Assembly: GCF_041379765.1 (NCBI RefSeq)
Contig: NZ_CP166919.1
Location: 3,038,001-3,102,000 of the forward strand
Source of the DNA: Thalassotalea sp. Sam97
GTDB taxonomy: Bacteria > Pseudomonadota > Gammaproteobacteria > Enterobacterales > Alteromonadaceae
Length of the DNA stretch: 64,000 bases
Direction: 5' to 3'
A program made the position numbers and the translations under genes. Under the pieces are notes generated by a model. It did not search any database. It had not been told where the DNA came from and saw nothing but the letters and a program-made list of their open reading frames with translations. This document shows positions 8,288 through 18,319 of the stretch, piece after piece (within the stretch, counting starts at the first letter, position 1; each line of letters begins with the position of its first letter).

Positions 8288-8338
8288 TGATCTTTGATCT
8301 TTTTTGTGCATTTAGTAACCAAAAAAGATCAAAGATCA
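8288..8338. repeat. 18-bp perfect inverted repeat upstream of the str promoter
   Basis: TGATCTTTGATCTTTTTT at 8288-8305 is exactly complementary to 8321-8338, with a 15-nt spacer. Each arm itself contains GATCTTTGATC. It sits 14 bp upstream of the -35 element of rpsL and downstream of the rpoC terminator. It could be an extruding cruciform, a regulator site or a backup terminator. Confidence 0.7.
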
Positions 8339-8373
8339 TTGCTTGTTAATCACTCGATATATTTAATTTGCCG

Positions 8374-8406
8374 CTAAAAACAAAGAAGGGACCCTAAGGT
8401 CCCTTC
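8374..8406 (-). terminator. Intrinsic terminator of rpoC
   Basis: On the minus strand GAAGGGACC-TTAG-GGTCCCTTC is followed by TTTGTTTTTAG, 24 nt past the rpoC stop. It ends the rplJL-rpoBC unit. The 291 bp from rpoC to rpsL therefore hold this terminator, the 18-bp inverted repeat and the str promoter. Confidence 0.92.
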
Positions 8407-8429
8407 TAACATTAGTTATGCGTTAACGA

Positions 8430-11400
8430 TTATTCGTTATCTGCTTGGCCTTCACCACCTGTTAAGTCGCCGAAGCCACCTAACATTTCGGCATTAAGCG
8501 CATCAGTAAGAGCTTGTTCTGCATCTTCTGCTGAAACCATTGGCTCTTGTTCTGTTGTTGCCGCTTCTGCACGCTTTTTGTGATAAGCGTAACCAGTACC
8601 TGCTGGGATCAAGCGACCAACGATAACGTTTTCTTTCAAACCACGTAAGTCGTCTTTCTTACCAGCAACCGCTGCTTCGGTTAGTACACGTGTTGTTTCT
8701 TGGAACGACGCTGCAGAGATAAATGACTCAGTTGCCAATGATGCTTTGGTAATACCCATCAGCATTGTTTGGAACTCAGCAGGTTTCTTACCTTCTGCTT
8801 CTAATTGACGGTTAGCAATCTTAACGCGTGCAACTTCTACGTGCTCACCCGCTAAGAATTCGCTGTCACCACCATCCATGATTTCACACTTGCGCAGCAT
8901 TTGACGAACGATAACTTCGATGTGCTTATCGTTAATCTTTACACCTTGCAGACGGTAAACGTCTTGTACTTCATTAACGATGTAGTTTGCAACATGGTCA
9001 ATACCACGTAGACGTAAAATGTCATGTGGAGATTCTGGACCATCGGCGATAACTTCACCTTTTTGAACCGCTTCACCCTCGAACACGTTAAGCTGACGCC
9101 ACTTAGGAATCATCTCTTCGTATACTTCACCGCTTGGCTGGGTGATTTGTAAACGACGCTTACCTTTAGTTTCTTTACCGAAACCAATGATACCGGTCTT
9201 CTCCGCTAGGATTGCAGGCTCTTTCGGCTTACGCGCTTCAAATAAGTCAGCAACACGCGGTAGACCACCGGTAATATCACGAGTCTTCGAAGACTCTTGT
9301 GGAATACGCGCTAGCGCATCACCAATATTAACCTCAGAACCATCTTCTAGGTTAACGATTGCGTTACCTGGTAAGAAGTATTGAGCTGGGATATCTGTAC
9401 CCGCAATCATTACGTCATTACCTTTAGCATCAACTAGCTTAACCATTGGGCGCATTTCTTTACCCGCAGAGTTACGTTGTGCTGCATCGGTTACAACCAC
9501 GCTTGATAGACCGGTTAAGTCATCAGTTTGCTTGGTCATAGTTACCGATTCGATAAGGTCAACAAATTTGATCTTACCAGCTACCTCAGTGATGATTGGG
9601 TGAGTATGTGGATCCCAGTTTGCTACCGTTTCACCAGCGGCAATCTCTGCACCATCAACTTTCGTCAAAATTGCACCGTAAGGTACCTTATAACGCTCTT
9701 TCTCACGACCTAACTCATCAATAACGGTTAGCTCAGATGAACGCGAGGTAATTACAAGCTTGCCATCAGAGTTGGTAACAAACTTCGCATTTTGTAACTT
9801 CAAGGTACCGGTGTTTTTCACCTGTACGCTGTTTTCTGCAGACGCTCGAGATGCCGCACCACCGATGTGGAAGGTACGCATGGTAAGCTGTGTACCCGGC
9901 TCACCGATTGATTGTGCTGCAACAACACCAATTGCTTCACCTTCGTTGATAAGGTGACCACGAGCCAAGTCACGACCGTAACATTGTGCACAGATACCAA
10001 AGTCAGTATCACAGGTGATGATTGAGCGAACCCAAATTTGATCAACCGAGTGCTCTTCTAAGATGTCACATTTTGCTTCATCTAAAAGTGTATTACGGGC
10101 AAATAATACGTCTTCAGTACCAGGAATGAATACGTCTTGTGCTACGGTACGACCTAGTACACGTTCACGTAACGGTTCAACAACGTCACCACCTTCAATA
10201 AGTGGTGTCATTAATAGACCTTCTTCTGTACCACAATCGTTTTCAGTAACAACCAAATCTTGTGCTACGTCAACAAGACGACGTGTTAGGTAACCCGAGT
10301 TCGCTGTCTTAAGTGCGGTATCCGCCAAACCTTTACGAGCACCGTGAGTTGAGATGAAGTACTGTAGTACGTTCAGACCTTCACGGAAGTTCGCGGTGAT
10401 TGGCGTTTCGATGATTGAGCCATCTGGTTTTGCCATTAGACCACGCATACCCGCTAGCTGACGGATCTGAGCAGCACTACCACGAGCACCTGAGTCAGCC
10501 ATCATAAAGATCGAGTTAAACGAGTCTTGAGCTTCCATTTCACCATCGCGGTTTTCAACGTGCTCTTTCGACAAGTTGTCCATCATCGCTTTCGAAACTT
10601 TTTCGTTCGCTGATGACCAGATATCGATAACTTTGTTGTATTTCTCACCGGCAGTTACAAGACCAGATTCGAACTGTTGTTGAATCTCTTTAACTTCTTC
10701 TTCAGCTGCATCGATGATGGTGTATTTCTCATCAGGAATAACCATATCGTCGATACCAACAGACGCACCGGCGATCATCGCGTAGTGGAAACCTGTGTAC
10801 ATAATGTGATCTGCAAAGATAACAGTATCTTTTAGACCAAGGTTACGGTACGCATGGTTAATTAGGTTAGAGATTTGCTTCTTACCTAATGTCTTGTTGA
10901 TGATCTCGAATGGTAAACCTTTTGGACAAACCATCCATAAAATCGCACGACCAACGGTAGTGTCGATTAATGATGTTACGTCTTCACCATTGATGTGCTG
11001 AGTAATACGCACTTTTACGCGTGAATGCAGACCAGCAACTTCGGTACGGTAAGCTTTTTCGGCTTCTTCAGGAGAACCGAATACCATGCCTTCGCCTTTG
11101 CCGTTTACACGGTCGCGAGTTAAGTAGTACAAACCTAATACAACGTCCTGTGAAGGTACGATGATTGGATCACCGTTCGCAGGAGAAAGAACGTTGTTAG
11201 TAGACATCATTAGTGCACGTGCTTCTAACTGAGCTTCAATCGTTAGCGGTACGTGAACAGCCATTTGGTCACCATCGAAGTCAGCGTTATATGCCGCACA
11301 CACTAGTGGGTGTAACTGGATCGCTTTACCTTCGATAAGTACTGGTTCAAACGCTTGGATACCTAGTCTGTGAAGTGTCGGTGCACGGTTAAGCATAACC

Positions 11401-12659
11401 GGGTGCTCGCGGATAACTTCATCTAGTACGTCCCAAACTTCACCTACTTCACGCTCTACTAATTTCTTAGCTGCTTTGATAGTTGTCGCTAAGCCACGTG
11501 CTTCTAGCTTGCCGTAAATAAATGGCTTGAATAACTCTAAAGCCATCTTCTTCGGTAAACCACACTGATGTAGACGAAGTGTTGGACCAACGGTAATTAC
11601 AGAACGGCCTGAGTAGTCAACACGCTTACCTAGAAGGTTTTGACGGAAACGACCTTGCTTACCTTTGATCATGTCAGCAAGTGATTTCAGAGGACGTTTG
11701 TTAGAACCCGTGATGGCACGACCACGACGACCGTTATCTAATAACGCATCCACAGATTCTTGTAGCATACGCTTTTCGTTACGTACGATGATGTCTGGTG
11801 CTACTAGATCTAATAGACGCTTCAAACGGTTGTTACGGTTGATTACACGACGGTATAGGTCGTTCAAATCAGATGTCGCAAAACGGCCGCCATCTAGTGG
11901 TACTAGTGGACGTAGATCTGGTGGAAGGATCGGTAGAACCGACATGATCATCCACTCTGGCTTGTTACCAGATTGGGCGAATGCTTCCATAAGCTTAAGA
12001 CGCTTAGTGATCTTCTTACGCTTAGTTTCACTACCAATTTCTGGTAGCTCTTCACGCATTTGCTCGATTTCACCGTTTAGATCGATTTGCTGAAGAAGCG
12101 CAAGAATTGCTTCTGCACCCATCTTCGCGTCGAACTCATCACCATGCTCTTCTAATGAGTCTAAGTACTCTTCTTCAGTAAGGATTTGGCCTACTTCAAG
12201 AGTCGTCATACCCGCTTCGGTAACGACGTATGATTCAAAGTACAATACACGCTCAATATCACGTAACGTCATGTCTAGTAATAGACCGATACGAGATGGT
12301 AATGATTTTAAGAACCAAATGTGTGCAACCGGGCTTGCTAATTCGATATGACCCATACGGTCACGACGAACTTTAGTTAGTGTTACTTCAACACCACATT
12401 TTTCACAAATTACACCACGGTGCTTAAGGCGCTTGTACTTACCACATAAACACTCATAATCTTTTACTGGGCCGAAAATACGAGCACAGAAAAGGCCGTC
12501 GCGCTCAGGCTTGAACGTACGGTAGTTGATGGTTTCAGGCTTTTTAACTTCACCGAATGACCATGAACGAATCATGTCTGGTGACGCTAAGCCGATGCGA
12601 ATACCATCGAATTCTTCAGTTTGATTTTGTTGCTTAAGAAACTTAAGTAAATCTTTCAC
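8430..12659 (-). CDS. rpoC: RNA polymerase beta' subunit
   Basis: Largest core RNA polymerase subunit, forming the clamp and active site. It is 1409 aa (E. coli 1407). The N-terminal zinc-binding cysteines lie in CLCGKYKRLKHRGVICEKCG (about 70-89). The Mg-binding catalytic motif NADFDGD is at residues 458-464. A second cysteine cluster (CDTDFGICAQCYGRD) lies near the middle, followed by the trigger-loop region around PGTQLTMRTFHIGG. It follows rpoB by 73 bp with a GC-rich hairpin between them, and ends at a strong terminator. Confidence 0.99.
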   Translation of the reverse strand: MKDLLKFLKQQNQTEEFDGIRIGLASPDMIRSWSFGEVKKPETINYRTFKPERDGLFCARIFGPVKDYECLCGKYKRLKHRGVICEKCGVEVTLTKVRRDRMGHIELASPVAHIWFLKSLPSRIGLLLDMTLRDIERVLYFESYVVTEAGMTTLEVGQILTEEEYLDSLEEHGDEFDAKMGAEAILALLQQIDLNGEIEQMREELPEIGSETKRKKITKRLKLMEAFAQSGNKPEWMIMSVLPILPPDLRPLVPLDGGRFATSDLNDLYRRVINRNNRLKRLLDLVAPDIIVRNEKRMLQESVDALLDNGRRGRAITGSNKRPLKSLADMIKGKQGRFRQNLLGKRVDYSGRSVITVGPTLRLHQCGLPKKMALELFKPFIYGKLEARGLATTIKAAKKLVEREVGEVWDVLDEVIREHPVMLNRAPTLHRLGIQAFEPVLIEGKAIQLHPLVCAAYNADFDGDQMAVHVPLTIEAQLEARALMMSTNNVLSPANGDPIIVPSQDVVLGLYYLTRDRVNGKGEGMVFGSPEEAEKAYRTEVAGLHSRVKVRITQHINGEDVTSLIDTTVGRAILWMVCPKGLPFEIINKTLGKKQISNLINHAYRNLGLKDTVIFADHIMYTGFHYAMIAGASVGIDDMVIPDEKYTIIDAAEEEVKEIQQQFESGLVTAGEKYNKVIDIWSSANEKVSKAMMDNLSKEHVENRDGEMEAQDSFNSIFMMADSGARGSAAQIRQLAGMRGLMAKPDGSIIETPITANFREGLNVLQYFISTHGARKGLADTALKTANSGYLTRRLVDVAQDLVVTENDCGTEEGLLMTPLIEGGDVVEPLRERVLGRTVAQDVFIPGTEDVLFARNTLLDEAKCDILEEHSVDQIWVRSIITCDTDFGICAQCYGRDLARGHLINEGEAIGVVAAQSIGEPGTQLTMRTFHIGGAASRASAENSVQVKNTGTLKLQNAKFVTNSDGKLVITSRSSELTVIDELGREKERYKVPYGAILTKVDGAEIAAGETVANWDPHTHPIITEVAGKIKFVDLIESVTMTKQTDDLTGLSSVVVTDAAQRNSAGKEMRPMVKLVDAKGNDVMIAGTDIPAQYFLPGNAIVNLEDGSEVNIGDALARIPQESSKTRDITGGLPRVADLFEARKPKEPAILAEKTGIIGFGKETKGKRRLQITQPSGEVYEEMIPKWRQLNVFEGEAVQKGEVIADGPESPHDILRLRGIDHVANYIVNEVQDVYRLQGVKINDKHIEVIVRQMLRKCEIMDGGDSEFLAGEHVEVARVKIANRQLEAEGKKPAEFQTMLMGITKASLATESFISAASFQETTRVLTEAAVAGKKDDLRGLKENVIVGRLIPAGTGYAYHKKRAEAATTEQEPMVSAEDAEQALTDALNAEMLGGFGDLTGGEGQADNE

Positions 12660-12687
12660 ACTCTATCTCCTGTCGGAGTTAACATCT

Positions 12688-12707
12688 GGGAGGGTTACTA
12701 CCCTCCC
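12688..12707 (-). repeat. Intercistronic hairpin rpoB-rpoC
   Basis: GGGAGGG (12688-12694), 6-nt loop, CCCTCCC (12701-12707). No U-tract follows, so it is more likely an mRNA structure than a terminator. Confidence 0.55.
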
Positions 12708-12732
12708 GTTAAATTCGTTTTCGGACCTAGGC

Positions 12733-15700
12733 TTATTCTTGGTCTAGTTCAATGTTAATACCTAAAGAACGGATTTCTTTAAGTAGTACGTTGAACGACT
12801 CAGGCATACCAGGTTCCATACGATGATCACCATCAACAAGGTTCTTGTACATCTTAGTACGACCGTTAACGTCATCCGACTTAACAGTAAGCATCTCTTG
12901 TAGGGTGTAGGCAGCACCGTATGCTTCCAGTGCCCATACCTCCATCTCACCGAAACGCTGACCACCGAACTGAGCTTTACCGCCCAACGGTTGTTGCGTA
13001 ACAAGAGAGTAAGAACCAGTTGAACGGGCGTGCATCTTGTCATCAACCAAGTGGTTAAGTTTCAGCATGTACATGTAACCAACAGTTACAGGACGCTCAA
13101 ACGCACGGCCAGTACGACCATCATAAAGCGTGAATTGACCGCTTTCTGGCATATCCGCTAAGCGGAATAGCTCTTTGATTTCTTTCTCTGCTGCACCATC
13201 AAATGCTGGTGTTGCAATTGGTAGGCCTGCACGTAAGTTATCAGCTAAGCGCATGACTTCATCGTCTGAGAAGTTATCGATATCAACTATTTGACGAGAT
13301 TCGCCAACTGCGTACACGTCTTTCAAGAATGAACGAAGTTTCGCAAGCTCTTGCTGTTCCTTGATCATGCGATCGATCTTCTCACCGATACCGCGTGCCG
13401 CCATACCTAAGTGAGTTTCTAGGATCTGACCGATGTTCATACGTGACGGTACACCTAGTGGGTTAAGTACGATGTCTACCGGCTCACCGTTTTCATCGTA
13501 AGGCATGTCTTCTACAGGAACAACGTTAGAGATAACACCCTTGTTACCGTGACGACCCGCCATCTTATCACCTGGTTGTAGGCGACGTTTAACCGCTAAG
13601 TACACTTTAACAATCTTTAATACGCCCGGTGCTAAGTCATCACCTTGAGTGATCTTGCGGCGCTTAGCTTCGAACTTCTTCTCGAAGTCTGCTTTGATTG
13701 CATCGTATTGCTCAGCAATTTGCTCAAGCTCAGTTTGCTGACCTTCGTCTGCTAAGCTTTGTGTTAGCCACTGGTCACGAGACATGCTGTTTAAGTCTGA
13801 CTCGTTCATGCCAGCTGTCATTAGCAGCTTCTTAGCACGTGCATAGATGCCGTCTTCTAAAATGCTGAACTCGTCACCCAAGTCTTTCTTAACTTGAGCA
13901 AGTTGCATTTCTTCGATTTCAAGGGCACGTTTGTCTTTTTCTACGCCATCGCGAGTAAAGATCTGTACGTCGATGATGGTACCTTGCACTGAGTTAGGTA
14001 CACGTAGCGAGCTGTCTTTAACGTCAGCAGCTTTTTCACCGAAGATTGCACGTAGAAGTTTTTCTTCAGGAGTAAGTTGTGTTTCACCTTTTGGCGTCAC
14101 TTTTCCTACTAGGATGTCGCCACCCTTAACTTCTGCACCAATGTATACAACACCTGACTCATCTAGCTTGCTTAATGCAGACTCACCAACGTTTGGAATA
14201 TCTGAAGTAATTTCTTCAGAACCTAACTTGGTATCACGAGCAATACAGCTTAGCTCTTGAATGTGAATCGTTGTGAAACGGTCTTCTTTGGTTACACGCT
14301 CAGAAATCAACATCGAGTCCTCGAAGTTGTAACCATTCCAAGGCATGAACGCGATACGCATGTTTTGACCAAGTGCTAATTCACCCAAGTCAGTCGATGG
14401 ACCGTCAGCTAGAACATCACCACGTTGTACTGGCTCACCAACGTTACAAGTAGGACGCTGGTTAATACAGGTGTTTTGGTTAGAACGCGTGTATTTGGTT
14501 AGGTTGTAGATATCAATACCAGCTTCACCTGGAACCATTTCACTTTCGTTAACACGTACTACGATACGTGACGCATCAACGTAATCAACAACACCACCAC
14601 GCTTAGCAACTGCAGTTACACCTGAGTCAACAGCGATGGTTTTTTCCATACCAGTACCAACAAGAGGCTTGTCAGCTTTTAATGTTGGAACCGCTTGACG
14701 TTGCATGTTGGCACCCATCAATGCACGGTTCGCATCATCGTGCTCAAGGAACGGGATAAGTGATGCTGCCACAGAGATGATTTGCTGTGGAGAAACATCC
14801 ATATACTGAACTTGATCAGATGACATTAAGGTAAATTCGTTTTTGTGACGACACGGTACAAGACCGTCAACTAGCTTGTTATCAGCATCTACTTCAGCGT
14901 TTGCCTGTGCAACCACAAAGTTGCCTTCTTCGATTGCAGATAAGTAGTCGATTTCGTCAGTAACAACACCGTCTACAACACGACGATATGGGGTTTCTAG
15001 GAAACCGTAATCGTTAGTACGTGCATAACAAGACAATGAGTTAATCAAACCAATGTTTGGACCTTCAGGAGTCTCGATTGGACAAACACGACCATAGTGA
15101 GTTGGGTGAACGTCTCGAACCTCGAAGCCTGCGCGTTCACGAGTCAAACCACCTGGGCCTAACGCTGAGATACGACGCTTGTGCGTTACTTCTGAAAGCG
15201 GGTTGTTTTGGTCCATAAACTGCGATAGCTGTGATGAACCGAAGAACTCTTTAACCGCTGCAGAAATTGGCTTAGCGTTAATTAAATCTTGTGGCATTAC
15301 TGCATCAAGATCACCAAGAGATAAACGCTCACGAACGGCACGTTCAACACGTACTAAACCTACGCGGAACTGGTTCTCAGCCATTTCACCTACAGAACGA
15401 ATACGACGGTTACCTAAGTGGTCGATATCGTCCACTTCACCTTTACCATCACGGATCGAGATAAGGGTCTTCATTACATCGATGATGTCGTCGTTAGATA
15501 GAACGCCTTCGCCAGTTGATTCGCTACGACCAACACGACGGTTAAACTTCATACGACCAACGCTTGATAAATCGTAACGCTCATCTGAGAAGAATAAGTT
15601 ATCAAATAACGCTTCGGCAGCTTCTTTCGTTGGTGGCTCACCAGGGCGCATCATACGGTAAATTTCAACAAGCGCGTCTAGACGATTTGTTGAGCTATCG

Positions 15701-16761
15701 ATGCGTAAAGTGTCTGACATGTATGAACCACAATCGAATTCATTCATGTACAGAGTATCTAGTGATTTGTAACCCGCTTGAACAAGTTCAGCAACAAGCT
15801 CTAACGTAAGTTCAGTGTTTGCTTCTGCAACTAACTCACCTGTGCTCTTGTTGACGTAATCTTTAGCTAGCACGCGACCAACGATGTAATCTGGTGGTAC
15901 TTCTAACGTTTCTACGTTCTCTTTCGCTAGATCACGGATGTGACGAGCGGTAATACGACGGCCTTGCTCAACTAAGATATCGCCATTCGGCATCTTGATA
16001 TCAAACGTTGCTGTTTCACCACGTAGACGTTCTGGAACCAATTCCATAACGACTTTATTCTTTTTGATGTCAAAACGTGTTGTGGTGTAGAACATCGCCA
16101 GAATTTCTTCTGTGCTGTACTCAAGTGCACGTAGGATGATCGACGCAGGTAACTTACGACGACGGTCAATACGTACGAATAAGTTATCTTTTGGATCAAA
16201 CTCGAAATCCAACCATGAACCACGGTAAGGGATAACGCGTGCGTTATAAAGCACTTTACCTGACGAGTGGGTTTTACCCTTGTCATGATCAAAGAATACA
16301 CCAGGAGAACGGTGTAATTGTGAAACAATAACACGCTCAGTACCATTGATAACAAACGTACCGTTTTCTGTCATCAATGGGATTTCGCCCATATATACTT
16401 CTTGTTCTTTAATATCTTTTACGGTACCTGCTGCGGCTTCTTTATCGTAAATTACAAGACGTAATTTAACGCGTAAAGCTGCAGAATAGGTAACACCACG
16501 GATTTGACATTCTTTAACGTCAAATAATGGCTCACCTAAACGGTAGCTAACGTATTGTAACTCTGAGTTACCAGAATAACTTTTGATTGGGAATACACTA
16601 CGGAAAGCGGCTTCTAAACCTACTGTACCCGTTTCGTCGATATCAATAAACTTGCGGAAAGATTCGAGTTGGATAGACAACAGGAATGGATAGTCCATTA
16701 CCTGAGCGCTCTTACCAAAATCCTTACGAATACGCTTCTTCTCAGAATAAGAGTAAACCAT
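12733..16761 (-). CDS. rpoB: RNA polymerase beta subunit
   Basis: Second-largest core RNA polymerase subunit. It is 1342 aa, the same length as E. coli RpoB. The rifampicin-pocket cluster near residues 508-535 reads SSQLSQFMDQNNPLSEVTHK with RRISALGPGG following, the wild-type sensitive sequence. The C-terminal part carries the KMAGRHGNKG and QPLGGKAQFGGQRFGEMEVWALEAYGA-type core motifs. It is preceded by a 325-bp spacer containing the rplL attenuator and long hairpins. Start ATG 16761 follows GAGGAACCC. Confidence 0.99.
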   Translation of the reverse strand: MVYSYSEKKRIRKDFGKSAQVMDYPFLLSIQLESFRKFIDIDETGTVGLEAAFRSVFPIKSYSGNSELQYVSYRLGEPLFDVKECQIRGVTYSAALRVKLRLVIYDKEAAAGTVKDIKEQEVYMGEIPLMTENGTFVINGTERVIVSQLHRSPGVFFDHDKGKTHSSGKVLYNARVIPYRGSWLDFEFDPKDNLFVRIDRRRKLPASIILRALEYSTEEILAMFYTTTRFDIKKNKVVMELVPERLRGETATFDIKMPNGDILVEQGRRITARHIRDLAKENVETLEVPPDYIVGRVLAKDYVNKSTGELVAEANTELTLELVAELVQAGYKSLDTLYMNEFDCGSYMSDTLRIDSSTNRLDALVEIYRMMRPGEPPTKEAAEALFDNLFFSDERYDLSSVGRMKFNRRVGRSESTGEGVLSNDDIIDVMKTLISIRDGKGEVDDIDHLGNRRIRSVGEMAENQFRVGLVRVERAVRERLSLGDLDAVMPQDLINAKPISAAVKEFFGSSQLSQFMDQNNPLSEVTHKRRISALGPGGLTRERAGFEVRDVHPTHYGRVCPIETPEGPNIGLINSLSCYARTNDYGFLETPYRRVVDGVVTDEIDYLSAIEEGNFVVAQANAEVDADNKLVDGLVPCRHKNEFTLMSSDQVQYMDVSPQQIISVAASLIPFLEHDDANRALMGANMQRQAVPTLKADKPLVGTGMEKTIAVDSGVTAVAKRGGVVDYVDASRIVVRVNESEMVPGEAGIDIYNLTKYTRSNQNTCINQRPTCNVGEPVQRGDVLADGPSTDLGELALGQNMRIAFMPWNGYNFEDSMLISERVTKEDRFTTIHIQELSCIARDTKLGSEEITSDIPNVGESALSKLDESGVVYIGAEVKGGDILVGKVTPKGETQLTPEEKLLRAIFGEKAADVKDSSLRVPNSVQGTIIDVQIFTRDGVEKDKRALEIEEMQLAQVKKDLGDEFSILEDGIYARAKKLLMTAGMNESDLNSMSRDQWLTQSLADEGQQTELEQIAEQYDAIKADFEKKFEAKRRKITQGDDLAPGVLKIVKVYLAVKRRLQPGDKMAGRHGNKGVISNVVPVEDMPYDENGEPVDIVLNPLGVPSRMNIGQILETHLGMAARGIGEKIDRMIKEQQELAKLRSFLKDVYAVGESRQIVDIDNFSDDEVMRLADNLRAGLPIATPAFDGAAEKEIKELFRLADMPESGQFTLYDGRTGRAFERPVTVGYMYMLKLNHLVDDKMHARSTGSYSLVTQQPLGGKAQFGGQRFGEMEVWALEAYGAAYTLQEMLTVKSDDVNGRTKMYKNLVDGDHRMEPGMPESFNVLLKEIRSLGINIELDQE

Positions 16762-16790
16762 GGGTTCCTCATCTTGCTCGTTATGGCCAA

Positions 16791-16814
16791 CCTGATACTG
16801 GGGTTAGTATCAGG
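16791..16814 (-). repeat. Hairpin in the rplL-rpoB spacer
   Basis: CCTGATACT (16791-16799) pairs with AGTATCAGG (16806-16814), 30 nt upstream of rpoB. The 16762-17086 spacer also holds a TCAACTG/CAGTTGA pair (about 16898-16923) and the attenuator at 17020-17048. In E. coli this spacer contains an attenuator and an RNase III site; equivalence here is inferred. Confidence 0.6.
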
Positions 16815-17019
16815 AGTAAATCTTGTAAAACACTAAGCAAATATCTCTTGGCTTATTTGCTTAACATTTACCGTCAATCCTTATATAAAAAAAAACCTCA
16901 ACTGACGAAAAAATCAACAGTTGAAAACTTTTTTCTTTTAAGAACCGGTGTTTACGCTAAAGAGACGGTAACTTTAAACACTAACAAGTTAACATAAAAA
17001 AAACAATCTCTTTTAGCGC

Positions 17020-17048
17020 AAAAAGGCCGGTGACATTTATCACCAGCC
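17020..17048 (-). terminator. Attenuator/terminator after rplL
   Basis: On the minus strand GGCTGGTGA-TAAATG-TCACCGGCC is followed by TTTTTGCGC. rpoBC lie downstream without a comparable promoter, so partial readthrough is expected, matching the lower need for RNA polymerase than for L7/L12. Two smaller palindromes (17051-17065 and about 17068-17087) lie between it and the rplL stop. Confidence 0.8.
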
Positions 17049-17086
17049 ATTGCCTAAATTAGGCAGCTAATCTGTAAGTATACAGA

Positions 17087-17452
17087 TTACTTGATAGCAA
17101 CAGTTGCGCCTGCTTCTTCAAGTTCAGCTTTAAGAGCTTCAGCTTCTTCTTTAGAAACGCCTTCTTTAAGAGCTTTAGGAGCTGATTCAACAACTTCTTT
17201 AGCTTCTTTAAGACCAAGACCAGTAGCACCACGTACTGCCTTGATAACAGCAACTTTGTTACCACCGAAGCTTTCTAGAACTACGTCGAATTCTGTTTGC
17301 TCAGCAGCAGCTGCACCAGCGTCAGCAGCAACAGCAACAGCTGCAGCAGCAGAAACACCGAACTTCTCTTCCATTGCTTCAATTAGTTCAACAACTTCCA
17401 TTACTGACATTTCAGCAACTGCATTTAAGATATCGTCTTTAGAGATAGACAT
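17087..17452 (-). CDS. rplL: 50S ribosomal protein L7/L12
   Basis: L7/L12 stalk protein, which recruits and activates translation GTPases as dimers bound to L10. It has a helical N-terminal dimerisation domain, an Ala-rich hinge (AAAAVAVAADAGAAAAEQ) and the C-terminal domain with GGNKVAVIKAVRGATGLGLKEAK. I chose the second ATG (17452, protein MSISKDD...) because AGGAAAG lies 6-7 nt before it and abuts the earlier ATG at 17458; this gives 121 aa. It follows rplJ by 77 bp and precedes the attenuator. Confidence 0.97.
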   Translation of the reverse strand: MSISKDDILNAVAEMSVMEVVELIEAMEEKFGVSAAAAVAVAADAGAAAAEQTEFDVVLESFGGNKVAVIKAVRGATGLGLKEAKEVVESAPKALKEGVSKEEAEALKAELEEAGATVAIK

Positions 17453-17529
17453 AATCATCTTTCCTATTAAATTTAAACAGCCAATACGCTGTTAGATAAA
17501 AACTATATAAATACAAGCTAACAGCGCAA

Positions 17530-18024
17530 TTAAGCTGCTTCTTGCTCTTTCTGATCGCGAACTGCAGCAATAGTGCGTACAAGTTTGCCAGCAGATGCTT
17601 CTTTCATTGCGCTCATCAAGCGTGCAATAGCTTCGTCGTAAGTAGGTAGCTTAGCTAGTACTTGTACGTCTACTACGTCACCTTCGTATGCAGCGGTTTT
17701 AAGTTCAAAGATATCGTTTTCTTTAGCGAAATCACTGAAAATACGCGCTGCAGCACCTGGGTGCTCGCTTGAGAATGCGATTAGTGAAGGACCAACGAAT
17801 GAATCTTTCAAACATTCGAATGGAGTACCTTCTACTGCACGACGTGCTAAGGTGTTACGAACGACTTTCATCCATACACCGTTTTCACGTGCTTGCTTAC
17901 GCAATGCAGTAATCGCTTCAACTGTTACACCGCGCGAGTCGGCAACAACAGCTGAAAGAGCGCCAGAGGCAGCTTCTTGAACTTCAGCAACAATTGCTTT
18001 TTTATCATCAAGATTAATAGCCAT
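17530..18024 (-). CDS. rplJ: 50S ribosomal protein L10
   Basis: L10, base of the ribosomal stalk that anchors L7/L12 dimers to 23S rRNA. I start it at ATG 18024 (MAINLDDKKAIV...), which has CAGGAG nine bases upstream; a longer frame to 18072 lacks such a site. The result is 164 aa, typical for the family. The KVVRNTLARRAVEG and GPSLIAFSSEHPGAAARI segments match L10. It is the first gene of rplJL-rpoBC and is preceded by an L10-type leader and a near-consensus promoter. Confidence 0.97.
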   Translation of the reverse strand: MAINLDDKKAIVAEVQEAASGALSAVVADSRGVTVEAITALRKQARENGVWMKVVRNTLARRAVEGTPFECLKDSFVGPSLIAFSSEHPGAAARIFSDFAKENDIFELKTAAYEGDVVDVQVLAKLPTYDEAIARLMSAMKEASAGKLVRTIAAVRDQKEQEAA

Positions 18025-18099
18025 TGGCTTTAACTCCTGGTTAACCGGTAAACCGGTATTTAACTCTCCCAAGGCATCATCCGCCTTAGGCCTTACGGC

Positions 18100-18275
18100 G
18101 AGAGCCAGAAATTTAGGAAAATATCTGGGTAATCACCATCTACATAGGACATTAAGCAAACCGCACCACACTCATAAAGTGCTTAAGGGTTGGTTTACAC
18201 CTATGGTCTTTGACGGGAACTGAATTGATAATCAAACCAATCGGTAACATCAATTCAGCACCTACCAAAATTTGA
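18100..18275 (-). promoter_or_regulatory. L10-type leader RNA of rplJL-rpoBC
   Basis: The 259-nt untranslated leader on the minus strand contains GTCAAAGACCATAGGTG (18198-18214) and CCTATGTAGATGGTGA (18133-18148). These correspond to the conserved CAAAGACCGTAGG and TGCGTAGACGGTGA blocks I recall from the E. coli rplJ leader, where the L10-(L12)4 complex binds and represses translation. Complementary segments (CTGAATTGAT / ATCAATTCAG, about 18226-18256) frame a stem. Autoregulation is inferred from this conservation. Confidence 0.78.
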
Positions 18276-18283
18276 GGGAGCGA

Positions 18284-18312
18284 ATTATAGTTTAAAATTC
18301 GCTCACTGTAAA
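18284..18312 (-). promoter_or_regulatory. Promoter of rplJL-rpoBC
   Basis: On the minus strand TTTACA (18307-18312), 17-nt spacer, TATAAT (18284-18289). A 9-bp inverted repeat, GAGCGAATT/AATTCGCTC (18278-18304), overlaps the -10 and spacer just after the rplA stop. Confidence 0.8.
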
Positions 18313-18319
18313 CGCTTTA

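Noticed and set aside
16686..16997. 103-aa plus-strand frame overlapping the 5' end of rpoB
   Set aside because: Antisense to rpoB and through low-complexity A/T spacer; composition is not protein-like.
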